Below the pieces are notes generated by a model that had not been told where the DNA came from, made no database searches, and saw only the letters and a program-made list of their open reading frames with translations. From JAGXFP01 sp039714535 (GTDB lineage: Bacteria > Desulfobacterota > Desulfobulbia > Desulfobulbales > JAGXFP01): a DNA stretch of 64,000 nucleotides. The DNA is taken from positions 1 through 64,000 of the forward strand of contig JBDLJC010000006.1 of the NCBI GenBank assembly GCA_039714535.1, written 5' to 3'. The position numbers and the translations under genes were made by a program. Below, piece after piece: positions 10,416-19,287 of the stretch (position 1 is the first letter of the stretch; every line of letters begins with the position of its first letter).

Positions 10416-11316
10416 TTATAAAAGATTAAAATATGCGTTGCTTGGGGCGGTTCTGTTAACGGTTGCTCTTTGCAGTGGCGTCGCGCTGGCGGCTGACTGC
10501 AAGGCCTTGCATGACGGTATTCGCAAAGAGAGGGTTCTGTTGAAGAAGAAGGCCTTGGTTGAGGCCGCCCTTAAGGTATGCTCGAATGATCCGGCCATTA
10601 TTTATCAGGATGGCTATATTCTTGAGCGCTTTCGTAAGTACAAAGATGCACTTGTGAGGTACAGGAGGGCAATCTCTCTGGATGCCGGTTATGCCAAGGC
10701 TTATTTTAGCATTGGCGATATAGAAACATTACAAAATAATTATAGGGAAGCGGTGGTGGCTTATACGGAAGGCTTACGCCTTGAGCCGGGTAATGACAGG
10801 GCAAGGGGATCCCTTGCAAAGGTGGCCGTCCTTGCCAAAAAACGTGGTGGGGGTGCAGCTGGAAGTGGTCACGCTGCCCCGGTAGTGGCCCCAGCATCCG
10901 TGGCCCCGGTATCTCCTGTTGTGGCAAAGAAGACAGTCGGTTCAGCGAAGGGGGCGGCGGCGGTTGCCCCTATTACACGTCTGAATGTGCCATTTCAGCA
11001 AAAATCGACAGCGCTTAGCCAGGATGCCCGGGATGTGTTGAGCGTAGTGGTTGGCCAGGCCATGACCCGGAAGGATATGCGGGGCAATAGTTTTGAAGTA
11101 GGTGGTCACACCGACAACCGTGGAGATGCGAAGGAAAACTATAATGTTTCCAAAAAGAGGGCGATTAACGTTAAAAAGTATTTGACCGAGGGGTTTGGTA
11201 TCGATTCCAGCCGGCTTAAACTTGTCTATCATGGCCAGAAAAAGGCTAAAGTGCCTAATACCAGCCCGGCAAATCGGGCAATAAACCGAAGGGTTGATTT
11301 TAGCAAGATCGACTAG
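10408..11316 (+). CDS. secreted TPR-OmpA family protein
   Basis: Exported protein of 302 residues. The Sec signal peptide runs to about residue 29 (LLGAVLLTVALCSGVALA). Residues roughly 45-135 form TPR repeats (AYFSIGDIETLQNNYREAVV, EGLRLEPGN). An Ala/Pro-rich linker follows, then a C-terminal OmpA-like peptidoglycan-binding domain with EVGGHTDNRGD, N-x3-S-x2-RA and NRAINRRVDF. It probably sits in the periplasm anchored to peptidoglycan. It overlaps the preceding DUF3365 gene by 8 bases, suggesting the two work together at the envelope. A strong bidirectional terminator follows. Confidence 0.88.
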   Translation: MINYKRLKYALLGAVLLTVALCSGVALAADCKALHDGIRKERVLLKKKALVEAALKVCSNDPAIIYQDGYILERFRKYKDALVRYRRAISLDAGYAKAYFSIGDIETLQNNYREAVVAYTEGLRLEPGNDRARGSLAKVAVLAKKRGGGAAGSGHAAPVVAPASVAPVSPVVAKKTVGSAKGAAAVAPITRLNVPFQQKSTALSQDARDVLSVVVGQAMTRKDMRGNSFEVGGHTDNRGDAKENYNVSKKRAINVKKYLTEGFGIDSSRLKLVYHGQKKAKVPNTSPANRAINRRVDFSKID

Positions 11317-11364
11317 TACCAGGGACCAACAAAATATTTGCCCCTGCTTGGAGTTGCATCAGAA

Positions 11365-11399
11365 AAAGGAAAGCATGCCCTGCCGGCATGCTTTCCTTT
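11365..11399. terminator. bidirectional intrinsic terminator
   Basis: A perfect 15-bp stem (11365-11379 with 11385-11399, core GGAAAGCATGCC) with a 5-nt loop sits between two convergent genes. A- and T-rich ends on both sides suit termination in both directions. Confidence 0.85.
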
Positions 11400-11420
11400 A
11401 TTTGCGGTGTGAAGTTAAGA

Positions 11421-12074
11421 TCAATTCAGGTGTTGGCTGACGGCCCCCTTGAACTCCTCTTCCAGCGATTTATCATCTATTTCCTTACACAGCATTTCAA
11501 CCAGTTCGGCCAATCTTTCTCCGCTACAGTCGCCATTTTTGGCCCATTCTTCAACAGTATCTTTCATGACCATCTCACCTATGGGGCCAATCGCCATGGC
11601 GAAAGCATTTTGGAAGTCTTGAAAGACTTTGGCCAAGGGGCCGACATGGAGGATTTTATTAACATCAACTTCCGGTTTTGCTGTCGGGGCTGCTGCTGGC
11701 TTAGGTTTCTTGGCGGGGGCCACATTGCTTCTTATCCTGTTGGCGGCCTCCTTTAGTTCGCTCGATAGCATGCCGGTGGTCATGTTCAGGGTTTTTTTGT
11801 TTACGCCGCTTTCGCAGAAGGTTATGAGCGAAGCGTCTGAATTAATTGGTCTGATAATAATTATCGCTTCTTCGTAGTTGAATTCAATATTATTGGCGCG
11901 CATATTGGTGGCTTCATTAACTTTGATAATTCGGTCAACCGCCTCACCGACATCATATACCTTGTTTTGGAAAATCTTGGGCAGGTCTGAATGCACTGTG
12001 GTGGTGCCGCTGACATGGATGTAGGAACCCATTACTGCTGGAACATTTTTTATCTCTTTGAGAATGTCTTCCAT
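11421..12074 (-). CDS. roadblock/LC7-like protein with helical C-terminal domain
   Basis: Protein of 217 residues, last gene of the minus-strand mgl cluster. Residues 1-110 resemble a roadblock/LC7 fold: a GSYIHVSGTTTVHSDLP strand region, a helix (VGEAVDRIIKVNEA), then beta strands (EAIIIIRP, ASLITFCES). A Pro/Ala/Lys linker (AKKPKPAAAPTAKP) leads to a helical domain (GPLAKVFQDFQNAFAMAIGP, then a string of acidic helices). Such domains in bacteria serve as scaffolds or regulators of small GTPases. No signal peptide or membrane helix. The gap to the upstream receiver gene is 56 bases. Function is inferred from context only. Confidence 0.6.
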   Translation of the reverse strand: MEDILKEIKNVPAVMGSYIHVSGTTTVHSDLPKIFQNKVYDVGEAVDRIIKVNEATNMRANNIEFNYEEAIIIIRPINSDASLITFCESGVNKKTLNMTTGMLSSELKEAANRIRSNVAPAKKPKPAAAPTAKPEVDVNKILHVGPLAKVFQDFQNAFAMAIGPIGEMVMKDTVEEWAKNGDCSGERLAELVEMLCKEIDDKSLEEEFKGAVSQHLN

Positions 12075-12130
12075 GATTTTATGGTCCTTAGCATTTAAAG
12101 CTTGATCTATTGGCCGCTGTAAGTTCGTTA

Positions 12131-13297
12131 TTAGGCCCTGATTTTAGCGATAGACGGTTTTAAAATCTCACCGATTGGATCTGGGTCGGTGTCAACGTCC
12201 AGGCCTATTCCAACCACGATTTGAGCACCGATTATGAGCAGGATTTTTTCTCCGTTAGAATGATTGACGATAATATGCTTGGGTCCTGTGAAACCTAGGA
12301 TCTTTTTGGTTTTCACGGCAGAGCCGGTGACAGCGGCGATAAAACCGCCAAACTCCTTGACCGGGATATTACTGTGGCGCAGGACGCTGCCGTTTCCGGA
12401 GATAATGATCATGCGGTTAACGCCCTTGGCATTAAGAATAGCATTGGTCAGTATGTCTAGCGGAGTCTCGGCTTTGACCGGTTGGGTTGGCTCCAGGGCA
12501 GCAGAGTCCAACTCGGCCGTCTTGTCGACAAAAAGAAGCTCGTCAACCTCAGTGGCGGCGGACTGGTCAGCAGGGGGCGGCGCAGTATCTTTGCCTTCGT
12601 CTGTTGCTGCTTCGGGTTTGTCCTGTTCATCCTTCATTCTGGCGCTTTCAATCAAGAGGAAGCCCAATGGCACTTCTATCTCACGGTCCTCCTCTTTTAT
12701 TTTACAGATATTCTCAATCTCAATCTCGGGATTATCCCAATTGATGATCTCAAAGGCGGCGTCCTGGCCGGTAAGCTTGCCGGTTATAGCAGAAAGAAGC
12801 TCACCCTGATGGAAAGACATATTGCCGTTGGCTTTATCCGATTTTATGTGGAGGGTGCATGTTTTTTTGTCCAATTCAAGGAGCTGCATGAAAGAAGGCA
12901 GGGAAATGCCGGCAACATGACCTTTGGTGCCCCCTGTTTTCAAGCCGGCCTTGATCATGTTCAACAGGGAATCGAAATCGATTGGTTTTTCAATGTACTT
13001 AAAGACACCCAGATCGCCCAGTCTGGATTCCATCTCAGGGGTGCCATAGGCAGTCATGGCGACAACTGGAGTTTCAGGGTGGTCTTTGCTGATGTGGGCC
13101 ATTAACTGAAAGCCGTCCATCCCAGGCATGTTAAGGTCGGTAACGACCAGGTCGATTTTCCCGGCATCAATGATCTTGCAAGCTTCAATGCCGTTACCGG
13201 CAGTTTCTACTGAAAAGTCATTATTACTGACTTTGAGCATGTCGGCCAAACTGAGGAGGAAGTTTGTTTCATCATCTACTAGGAGTATGTTCTTCAT
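12131..13297 (-). CDS. response regulator with DUF4388 and roadblock domains
   Basis: Three-part protein of 388 residues. A receiver domain (1-120) has DD at 8-9, the phospho-acceptor Asp54 (VVTDLNMPGMDG), Thr82 and Lys104 (YIEKP). A DUF4388 domain follows (about 130-215: SLPSFMQLLELDKKTCTL, FHQGELLSAITG). After an acidic, Pro-rich linker, the C-terminal 110 residues look like a roadblock/LC7 domain (MIIISGNGSVLRHSNIP, KHIIVNHSNGEKILLIIG). DUF4388-receiver proteins are common in motility and polarity loci. It probably lets a phosphorelay act on the MglA GTPase encoded in the same cluster; that link is inferred. A 172-base gap upstream could hold its own promoter. Confidence 0.85.
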   Translation of the reverse strand: MKNILLVDDETNFLLSLADMLKVSNNDFSVETAGNGIEACKIIDAGKIDLVVTDLNMPGMDGFQLMAHISKDHPETPVVAMTAYGTPEMESRLGDLGVFKYIEKPIDFDSLLNMIKAGLKTGGTKGHVAGISLPSFMQLLELDKKTCTLHIKSDKANGNMSFHQGELLSAITGKLTGQDAAFEIINWDNPEIEIENICKIKEEDREIEVPLGFLLIESARMKDEQDKPEAATDEGKDTAPPPADQSAATEVDELLFVDKTAELDSAALEPTQPVKAETPLDILTNAILNAKGVNRMIIISGNGSVLRHSNIPVKEFGGFIAAVTGSAVKTKKILGFTGPKHIIVNHSNGEKILLIIGAQIVVGIGLDVDTDPDPIGEILKPSIAKIRA

Positions 13298-13469
13298 CGA
13301 TAATCCTCTAATTTGTGGGTACCTGGGTGGTTAAGCATAGGTGTCGGTTGGCACAAAGCAGTCTTCTAAGTAAATTTAAAATTGTAAAATGTATTTATGC
13401 CAAAATATTTATTAAATAATTTTGCTTAAGTTCTATTCGTAGTGGTCCGTTAGAGCAAGTTATTTGCAA

Positions 13470-15773
13470 TTACATTGTTGCAGCACTTACTTGTGCCAAA
13501 TCAGTGTCGCCATTCATAACTTTAATAATTCCGTCCTGTTTAAGGGTCCGCATGCCCGCCTCCAAAGCGGCAAATCTAAGCTCTGCCACCGGCGCGTTAG
13601 CCTCGATCTTTGACTTCAGGGCGTCATCGGTGACTAGTAACTCGTGAATCGCCAGACGTCCCTTATATCCCGATTTTTTGCAGTGGCTACACCCTCTGGG
13701 CTTATATAGGGTTATATCATTCGGGATTTCCAGCGGTTTGAGTGGGTGATCGCCGTATTCCCTCTTGATTATTTGGATCTCATCTTCGTTGGGCTTGAAT
13801 CTCTGGCGGCAGTGGGGACAAAGTCGCTTGATGAGGCGCTGGGCCAATACTCCAAGGAGAGAATCGGCAAAGTTGAAGGGGTCAATACCCATCCCCAGTA
13901 ACCGGGTCACGGTCTCAGGCGCGGAATTGGTGTGCAGGGTTGAGAAGACAATATGGCCGGTAAGGGCCGCCTCGATAACTGTTTCGGCGGTCTCCTGGTC
14001 ACGGGTCTCACCAACCATTATGACATCCGGGTCGGCCCGCAGGAAGGCCCTCAGGACCCTGGCGAAATCGAGGCCGATCTTGGGTAGAACCTGAACCTGC
14101 CTGAGTCCGTCCTGAACAATTTCCACTGGATCCTCGGCGGTCCAGATCTTTTTTTCCGGGCGGTTGATGTGGCCAAGGGCGGCGTGGAGGGTCGTGGTTT
14201 TACCGGATCCGGTAGGCCCTACCACCAACAGCAGACCGTAGGGCCTTTGGATGAGGGTCTTCAGGTTTTCAAAATTCTCTTCATGCAACCCCATTTTTTT
14301 CAGGGCCATGGCGTCGCCACCGGCCAGAATACGCATGACCACATCTTCGTTGCCGCCAACGGTCGGCAGGGTAGCGACACGAAGTTCAATGTTTTTGCCC
14401 CGCCGGGTCCGGAATTTGATCTTGCCATCCTGGGGCAGTCTTTTTTCGGCGATGTCGAGCTTGGCCAGGATCTTGATTCTTGACACAAGGGCCCGTTTGT
14501 AATTATAAGGGATCGTCTGAAAATTGGAACATTCACCATCAGCCCTGAATCTAACCAGTGCGCCCCTTTTACCAATCTGGGATTCTATGTGAATATCCGA
14601 AACCTCGCGGGTATAACCCTCCTCGATGATCCGGTTGCAGACCTTAACCACCACGCCTGCTTCAGAAGCATCCTCCTCCGTATCATCCTCATCTTCATAC
14701 TCATCTTCAACTAATTCAAGCTCCCCGAAGACATCTTCGTCGTCATCAAGGATTGAGTCGCCCTTGCCGTGGAAATGATCCGTGAATTTGTCGATGTCAT
14801 CGGGGAATGACACAATAAACTCAAGAACATTGCCTTTGAGCATTGAGCGGAGATTGGACACCATTGTCTGATCCTGGGGATCGATGGCGGCAATCGTGAT
14901 ATTGTTGTTGTCCTGGTTGATGGCGATGCAGTGGTTGGTCCGCCAGAAATTTTCTTTGAGGTTTTGTAAGCACTTGGCCGGAGGCCCAACCTCCAACTCG
15001 TTGAATTCTACAAAACGGCAGTTGAAATGTTCCGAGACCGACCAGCCGATATCTTTTTTCTCAATTTCAAAATCGTTGATCAAAATGACTTCCAGGGATT
15101 TATGTCTCTGGTCGGCCAACTGTTTGGCTTGATCGAATTGCTCCTCGGTGAGAAGTTTTTCTTTGAACAGGTAGTAATATTTGCCAAATTTTGCGAGCAT
15201 CTCCGTGATTACGGCCAAGCGTTGCTCGGCATTACGAAAATCAGCCTGGACGTCGGTAATTGATTTAAGGGCTTTGATTGCCTCCGGCATGTTATCGAGG
15301 GAGGCGTGAATGGAGGCAAGCTGGTCGAGAACGTCCAGGCGATCTTCCTTGGATAGGGTTTTATCGTCCAGGGCAAGATTAAGATGTTTTACCCCTTCCT
15401 GGGGAGCATCGTTGCCTATTTCGCATTGGGCTATTTTGGCGTGGACCAAACCTACTTGAAATTCTCGCTCAAGAAGAACCTGCAATTCATCAATAGCGTC
15501 AGTGAAGAAGCCAGCCTCGATAAGTCCCAGGCAGTTATCAAAGCGTTGTTCCGGTTCCAGGCCAATTGGGGCCGCAGCAGTAGCCGCAGTGAATTGAGAT
15601 GAGTCTGAAGCGCTGAGCCTTTTTTCTAGTTGAGCTCGGGCCGGATGGCCAGCGGGAAGCTGGTCGAGAATTTCCTGGTAGATGTTTTCGGCATTTTCTC
15701 TCAGACCATGTTTAAGGTAGAGATCAGCCTCTGCAAGTTTTGACTTTAAATCCGTTTTAGTTTGCTGGCTCAT
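13470..15773 (-). CDS. PilB/GspE-family secretion/pilus ATPase with N-terminal TPR
   Basis: Hexameric type II secretion/type IV pilus assembly ATPase, 767 residues. The first ~190 residues are TPR-like helices (ADLYLKHGLRENAENIYQEI, AEQRLAVI), which standard PilB lacks. A degenerate MshEN/T2SSE_N-type domain follows (LLTEEQFDQAKQLADQRHKS, ILINDFEIEKKDI). The catalytic domain has Walker A GPTGSGKTTT near residue 520, the Asp box, Walker B (ADPDVIMVGETRDQETAE), the His box (IVFSTLHTNSAPE) and a zinc module CPHC...CSHC. No pilC, pilM-Q, pilin or gsp genes are in the window, so it is an orphan ATPase inside the mgl cluster. Its first MshEN motif deviates from the RLGxxL consensus, so c-di-GMP binding is doubtful. 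Confidence 0.9.
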   Translation of the reverse strand: MSQQTKTDLKSKLAEADLYLKHGLRENAENIYQEILDQLPAGHPARAQLEKRLSASDSSQFTAATAAAPIGLEPEQRFDNCLGLIEAGFFTDAIDELQVLLEREFQVGLVHAKIAQCEIGNDAPQEGVKHLNLALDDKTLSKEDRLDVLDQLASIHASLDNMPEAIKALKSITDVQADFRNAEQRLAVITEMLAKFGKYYYLFKEKLLTEEQFDQAKQLADQRHKSLEVILINDFEIEKKDIGWSVSEHFNCRFVEFNELEVGPPAKCLQNLKENFWRTNHCIAINQDNNNITIAAIDPQDQTMVSNLRSMLKGNVLEFIVSFPDDIDKFTDHFHGKGDSILDDDEDVFGELELVEDEYEDEDDTEEDASEAGVVVKVCNRIIEEGYTREVSDIHIESQIGKRGALVRFRADGECSNFQTIPYNYKRALVSRIKILAKLDIAEKRLPQDGKIKFRTRRGKNIELRVATLPTVGGNEDVVMRILAGGDAMALKKMGLHEENFENLKTLIQRPYGLLLVVGPTGSGKTTTLHAALGHINRPEKKIWTAEDPVEIVQDGLRQVQVLPKIGLDFARVLRAFLRADPDVIMVGETRDQETAETVIEAALTGHIVFSTLHTNSAPETVTRLLGMGIDPFNFADSLLGVLAQRLIKRLCPHCRQRFKPNEDEIQIIKREYGDHPLKPLEIPNDITLYKPRGCSHCKKSGYKGRLAIHELLVTDDALKSKIEANAPVAELRFAALEAGMRTLKQDGIIKVMNGDTDLAQVSAATM

Positions 15774-15870
15774 AGGTCGCTACCATTAAGGTTTTTCAGA
15801 CTAGATTAATAAGAGGTTGGCAAAGAAGTTTATCTGCTGGTAAAAAGTCTGGCGCAGGGTGATCCCGTTG

Positions 15871-17919
15871 CTAATCGATTGAAACAATCGGCATCGTACT
15901 GCCGTATACGGTAAGGGTGCCGGCAATGTCGGATTGAGGCGAGCTCCCTGGCACCCATAAGGCCTCCTCGGCAACTGAAATTGCTTCGGTTGCCGAGTCA
16001 ACCAGGTAAACTTTGCCGCTGCCTTCGGAGAACAGAATGACCATGTAAACTTTTTTCTTTGATGAGCCCGGAAAAGAAGCCGGGGGCCGGGCAATTTCCA
16101 GCTCCATATTGCTTAGCGCCGATTTATCGTATTCGGCTAGTTCTCCACTGAACAGGCCCTGTAAATTTGTCCACGGCATGGACTTAAGCTTTTTGAGGCT
16201 AAAGAAAGTCAGATCCTTGAACGCGTTGGCGGGGAAGGCGGATTTGCTTTCGAATACCACTTGTTCTGGGGCGATACCAACCAGTTGCCCCCCCCAAGAT
16301 GTTTTTAGGAGCCAATCCCAACGGCATTTGGTGTTGTGGGCGGCGGCAGAGCCTGCAGCATTTGCAGCCGCAGCCGCAGCCCCAGGGGAATGTATTGCCG
16401 CGCCGGAAAGGGCCGTCTTTAACTTTACTAAAGTTTTATGGATTTGCAGGCCGGTGGTTTGTGGGCTATCGGTGGTGTTATCTTCAATGGCTTTGGCCAA
16501 GTCAATGCATTGGTCAACAATTGCCTCCGGGGACGCTACGGCGGAGACAGCGGCAGCGGGGGCTTCCTCTACCTGAGGGGTGACTGGTTGTATTACGGCT
16601 GGATATTCACCGGTAAGGTCAAATTGATGTTGGCTTGGGGTGCCGCCGACGGCAACAGTTATGGCATCAACTTGATTTTCCAGGGTTTGCCTGATCTGCT
16701 TGCTACGGGTAAAGAGTTTCTCGTAACCGGCTGTTTTAGCAAAAAGTTTCTCCATTTTGCTGATACGTCTGACACAGCCCTTTAGTACCTCAAGTTGAGA
16801 TTCCAACCAGCTGTTGAGTGTTCCCAGGCCATCGTAAGATGAATAGTCGGAAGAGAAGGTCCCGCTCAGCAACTTCTGTTGACTCGTTAGTGAGGCAGTA
16901 AGCCGTTTTGAGGCGGTGTGGAGTTTTGCCATGTCCGGTCGGCTGGCAAAAAGATTCTCCATCGGGGAGATCAGCTTAAGAGCTTTGCCTATAAGCGTAT
17001 TATATGATTTAAGCACCTTAACGGTAGCGTCGGCCACTGTCTCACTTGGAGATGACAGCTCGTCAGCCGGCTCCTCAACGCTCATCTCCAGTCCCAAATC
17101 AAATGCCTGCTCAGCAGCCGGTTCCTCAACGCTCATCTCCAGTCCCAAATCGAATGATGGCTCTTCTACTGGTTGAGGAATTGATTCCACAGGGGTCGCG
17201 GCCTGGAGGTCGTCACTTAAGTTCTGGCTTGGAAAACCAGCTGAGCTGATTTTGGGGTCCAATAAAGCCTGGAGGTTGGAGAGGGCTGTTGACAGGACAA
17301 TGTCGGAACTGCCTTCCGAACTTTTACTCCCGGTAGTTGATTCCCTGATTGCTAAGAAGGCGTTTTTTAACTGACTGGGGGCAGAGGTGGGGGAGTTCTC
17401 TGGCGATTTAAACATGGAGGCGAGAACTTTATCCATTGTAGCTGCGACTTGACCGACAGGGCTTGTTGTAACCCAGCCGTGGGCCGCTATAAGCTGGCTT
17501 AGAACGTCTCTGCCTTTGGCGATGTTGTCTTGATTGACTTCCCAGTCAATGGTGAGCAGCGTCTCTTCCAGTTCATTAAAAATATGTTCTCCATCCTCCG
17601 GTATCTGCGGGGCAGGCTGGATCTTTGGTTGGGGTGGGGCTGGTTGCGCCTTGGGTTTGGGTGGGGCTGGTTGCGCCTTGGGCTTGGGTGGAGCTGGTTG
17701 CGTCTTTGGTTTGGATGGAGCAGGGGTTGTCTTGACTGCCGGCTTTTCTTCAATCTCAAGTTCTAATTCGGGAGGAGCGGCGGCGGTCGATGTAGGAGAT
17801 TCAGCTGGAGTCGGGGTTGTGTCGGAAGAAGTAGTTTCGGTCTTAGTAACCTTATATTGGTCAAAGAGACTGTTTGCGGCTTCTTCAATACCCTTAAAGA
17901 GGTCGTCCTTGTCTGTCAT
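15871..17919 (-). CDS. large repeat-rich cytoplasmic protein with CheW-like C-terminus
   Basis: Protein of 682 residues, not recognised as a whole. A short N-terminal helix (DDLFKGIEEAANSLFDQY) leads to a low-complexity Thr/Pro/Ala stretch with three copies of a PPKPKAQPA unit. Two copies of FDLGLEMSVEEPA lie near residues 255-285; such peptides often dock partner proteins. The centre is helical. The last ~145 residues resemble a CheW fold: the second half reads KVYMVILFSEGSGKVYLVD, then WVPGSSPQSDIAGTLTVYG, ending STMPIVSID. A scaffold that links the GTPase and the ATPase would fit its place between mglA and the PilB-like gene, but this is inference. Confidence 0.55.
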   Translation of the reverse strand: MTDKDDLFKGIEEAANSLFDQYKVTKTETTSSDTTPTPAESPTSTAAAPPELELEIEEKPAVKTTPAPSKPKTQPAPPKPKAQPAPPKPKAQPAPPQPKIQPAPQIPEDGEHIFNELEETLLTIDWEVNQDNIAKGRDVLSQLIAAHGWVTTSPVGQVAATMDKVLASMFKSPENSPTSAPSQLKNAFLAIRESTTGSKSSEGSSDIVLSTALSNLQALLDPKISSAGFPSQNLSDDLQAATPVESIPQPVEEPSFDLGLEMSVEEPAAEQAFDLGLEMSVEEPADELSSPSETVADATVKVLKSYNTLIGKALKLISPMENLFASRPDMAKLHTASKRLTASLTSQQKLLSGTFSSDYSSYDGLGTLNSWLESQLEVLKGCVRRISKMEKLFAKTAGYEKLFTRSKQIRQTLENQVDAITVAVGGTPSQHQFDLTGEYPAVIQPVTPQVEEAPAAAVSAVASPEAIVDQCIDLAKAIEDNTTDSPQTTGLQIHKTLVKLKTALSGAAIHSPGAAAAAANAAGSAAAHNTKCRWDWLLKTSWGGQLVGIAPEQVVFESKSAFPANAFKDLTFFSLKKLKSMPWTNLQGLFSGELAEYDKSALSNMELEIARPPASFPGSSKKKVYMVILFSEGSGKVYLVDSATEAISVAEEALWVPGSSPQSDIAGTLTVYGSTMPIVSID

Positions 17920-18012
17920 TCTCTGGTCTCCAGGGGTACTAAACTATTTATCATTAAAACTGCGTATGCGGGTATTAGTAATAATTCAGCAGTCTTTTTT
18001 TTCTACAAAAGG

Positions 18013-18633
18013 TTAGTCTACAGACGTCAAAAGGTGTTTCTCTGCCACATAGCGAACAGTCTTCTTGGTGATTTCAGAGAGGGTTTCAAAGACGCCTATC
18101 CCGGTGGTAGCGGTTGCCTCAAAATATGTAGTGTTTAACTGGGAATTTAAATCCTGCTCTAATTCCTCAATCGACAAAGTGGGCACAGGTGTGTCGCAAA
18201 GATCTCTCTTGTTGTATTGCAAGACAATCGGCATTTCTTTGAGGTTAAGATGGTTCTTTTCGAGATTTCGACGAAGATCTTCCAACCCTTCAATGTTTCT
18301 TTCCTGGCGCACCTTGAGTGGGTCGGCGACATAGACCAGACCGTCACAACCTTTTAGGACCAAACTACGGGTGGCTTCATACATGACCTGACCGGGGACT
18401 GTGTACAATTGGATTCTGATGTCGAATCCGGAGATCTTGCCCAAATTGAGCGGCAGAAGGTCGAAGAACAGCGTTCGATCGCCTTTGGTGTCAATGGTAA
18501 GCATCTTGCCACGATCTTTGTCGTCCATCGCCTTATGGATGTAAAGAAGGTTGGTGGTCTTGCCGCATCTTCCCGGTCCGTAATAAACAACTTTGCAATG
18601 CACTTCTTTTTTGCTTAAATCTATGAGAGCCAT
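18013..18633 (-). CDS. mglA: MglA-family Ras-like GTPase
   Basis: Small GTPase of 206 residues that, in Myxococcus, sets the leading pole and controls gliding and type IV pili. The P-loop GPGRCGKTT lies at 19-27, the switch region DTKGDRTLFFDLLP near 48-61, switch II/G3 as LYTVPGQVMYEATR, and the G4-type motif QYNKRDL near 160. The family-typical VPGQ replaces the Ras DxxG. It is longer than most MglA at the C-terminus by about ten residues. The start is 2 bases after the mglB stop, so both are expressed together. It should cycle between membrane-pole and cytosol with the adjacent roadblock protein as GAP. Confidence 0.93.
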   Translation of the reverse strand: MALIDLSKKEVHCKVVYYGPGRCGKTTNLLYIHKAMDDKDRGKMLTIDTKGDRTLFFDLLPLNLGKISGFDIRIQLYTVPGQVMYEATRSLVLKGCDGLVYVADPLKVRQERNIEGLEDLRRNLEKNHLNLKEMPIVLQYNKRDLCDTPVPTLSIEELEQDLNSQLNTTYFEATATTGIGVFETLSEITKKTVRYVAEKHLLTSVD

Positions 18634-18635
18634 CG

Positions 18636-19061
18636 TTATCCTTCAAATATTTGGGCAAGGGTGTCTGCAAGTTCTGCTACCCTGCACCTGATCAACCCGA
18701 GAGATACATCATCGCCGAAAATTGTGATTAGAATCAATTCTTCACCAACTCTGCCGAAGTGAATGTTGCCATTTTTGCCCTTGTGGAACAGAAGGGAAAA
18801 ATCATCTTCGCCGATTAGCTTGGCAATTTGTGAGGTTGCAGCTAGACTGGCAGCGGCCAGCGCCGCCAGTGAAATGGCATCTATGTCAAATTCTTGTTGC
18901 TCGTGGCCGCAGTTGGCTAAAACGTTACCCGCCGAATCGATTAGCAGAGCCGTCTTGACCCCGGCGTTGATCAGGTTGTTGACGATTAGACTCCCGGCTT
19001 TTTCTTGGGATTGGGCGGTAATTACAAAGTCTGCCACTGATATCTCCTCAGTTAGTTTCAA
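18636..19061 (-). CDS. mglB: MglB-like roadblock/LC7 GTPase regulator
   Basis: Protein of 141 residues with one roadblock/LC7 domain: KTALLIDSAGNVLANCG, the long helix region SLAALAAASLAATSQIAKLIG, then GEELILITIFGDDVSLGLIR. This matches MglB, the GTPase-activating partner of MglA that marks the lagging pole in Myxococcus. It is the first gene of the minus-strand cluster and is followed at once by mglA. The short acidic C-terminal tail of Myxococcus MglB is missing here. Confidence 0.88.
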   Translation of the reverse strand: MKLTEEISVADFVITAQSQEKAGSLIVNNLINAGVKTALLIDSAGNVLANCGHEQQEFDIDAISLAALAAASLAATSQIAKLIGEDDFSLLFHKGKNGNIHFGRVGEELILITIFGDDVSLGLIRCRVAELADTLAQIFEG

Positions 19062-19233
19062 AGGTGAAAAATATTTTTTCCAAAAAACTGACGCTAATTG
19101 CCGATGTTTGAAACTGTTGACATCATTGAAAAAACAATCCGGCCAGAGGGCTTTTATGTAACGTAACGTGTTATCTGATTTTGCAAAGCCTGCGGTGCTG
19201 CTTTTCGCAAATTCAGACGACTAAAAACAACTT

Positions 19234-19246
19234 ATGTAGACTACAT
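19234..19246. promoter_or_regulatory. 13-bp palindrome ATGTAGACTACAT, possible operator
   Basis: Perfect 6-bp arms around one central base. It lies just downstream of the candidate -10 for mglB, where a bound repressor would block transcription. The binding protein is unknown. Confidence 0.4.
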
Positions 19247-19258
19247 TTTGAACTTCAA

Positions 19259-19287
19259 GAATTACCTATGTTAGTTGTATTTGTCAA
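19259..19287 (-). promoter_or_regulatory. candidate sigma70 promoter of the mgl cluster
   Basis: On the minus strand a perfect -35 TTGACA (19282-19287) is followed after 17 bases by TAATTC (19259-19264), a weak -10. It points to mglB. The poor -10 keeps confidence low. Confidence 0.35.
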
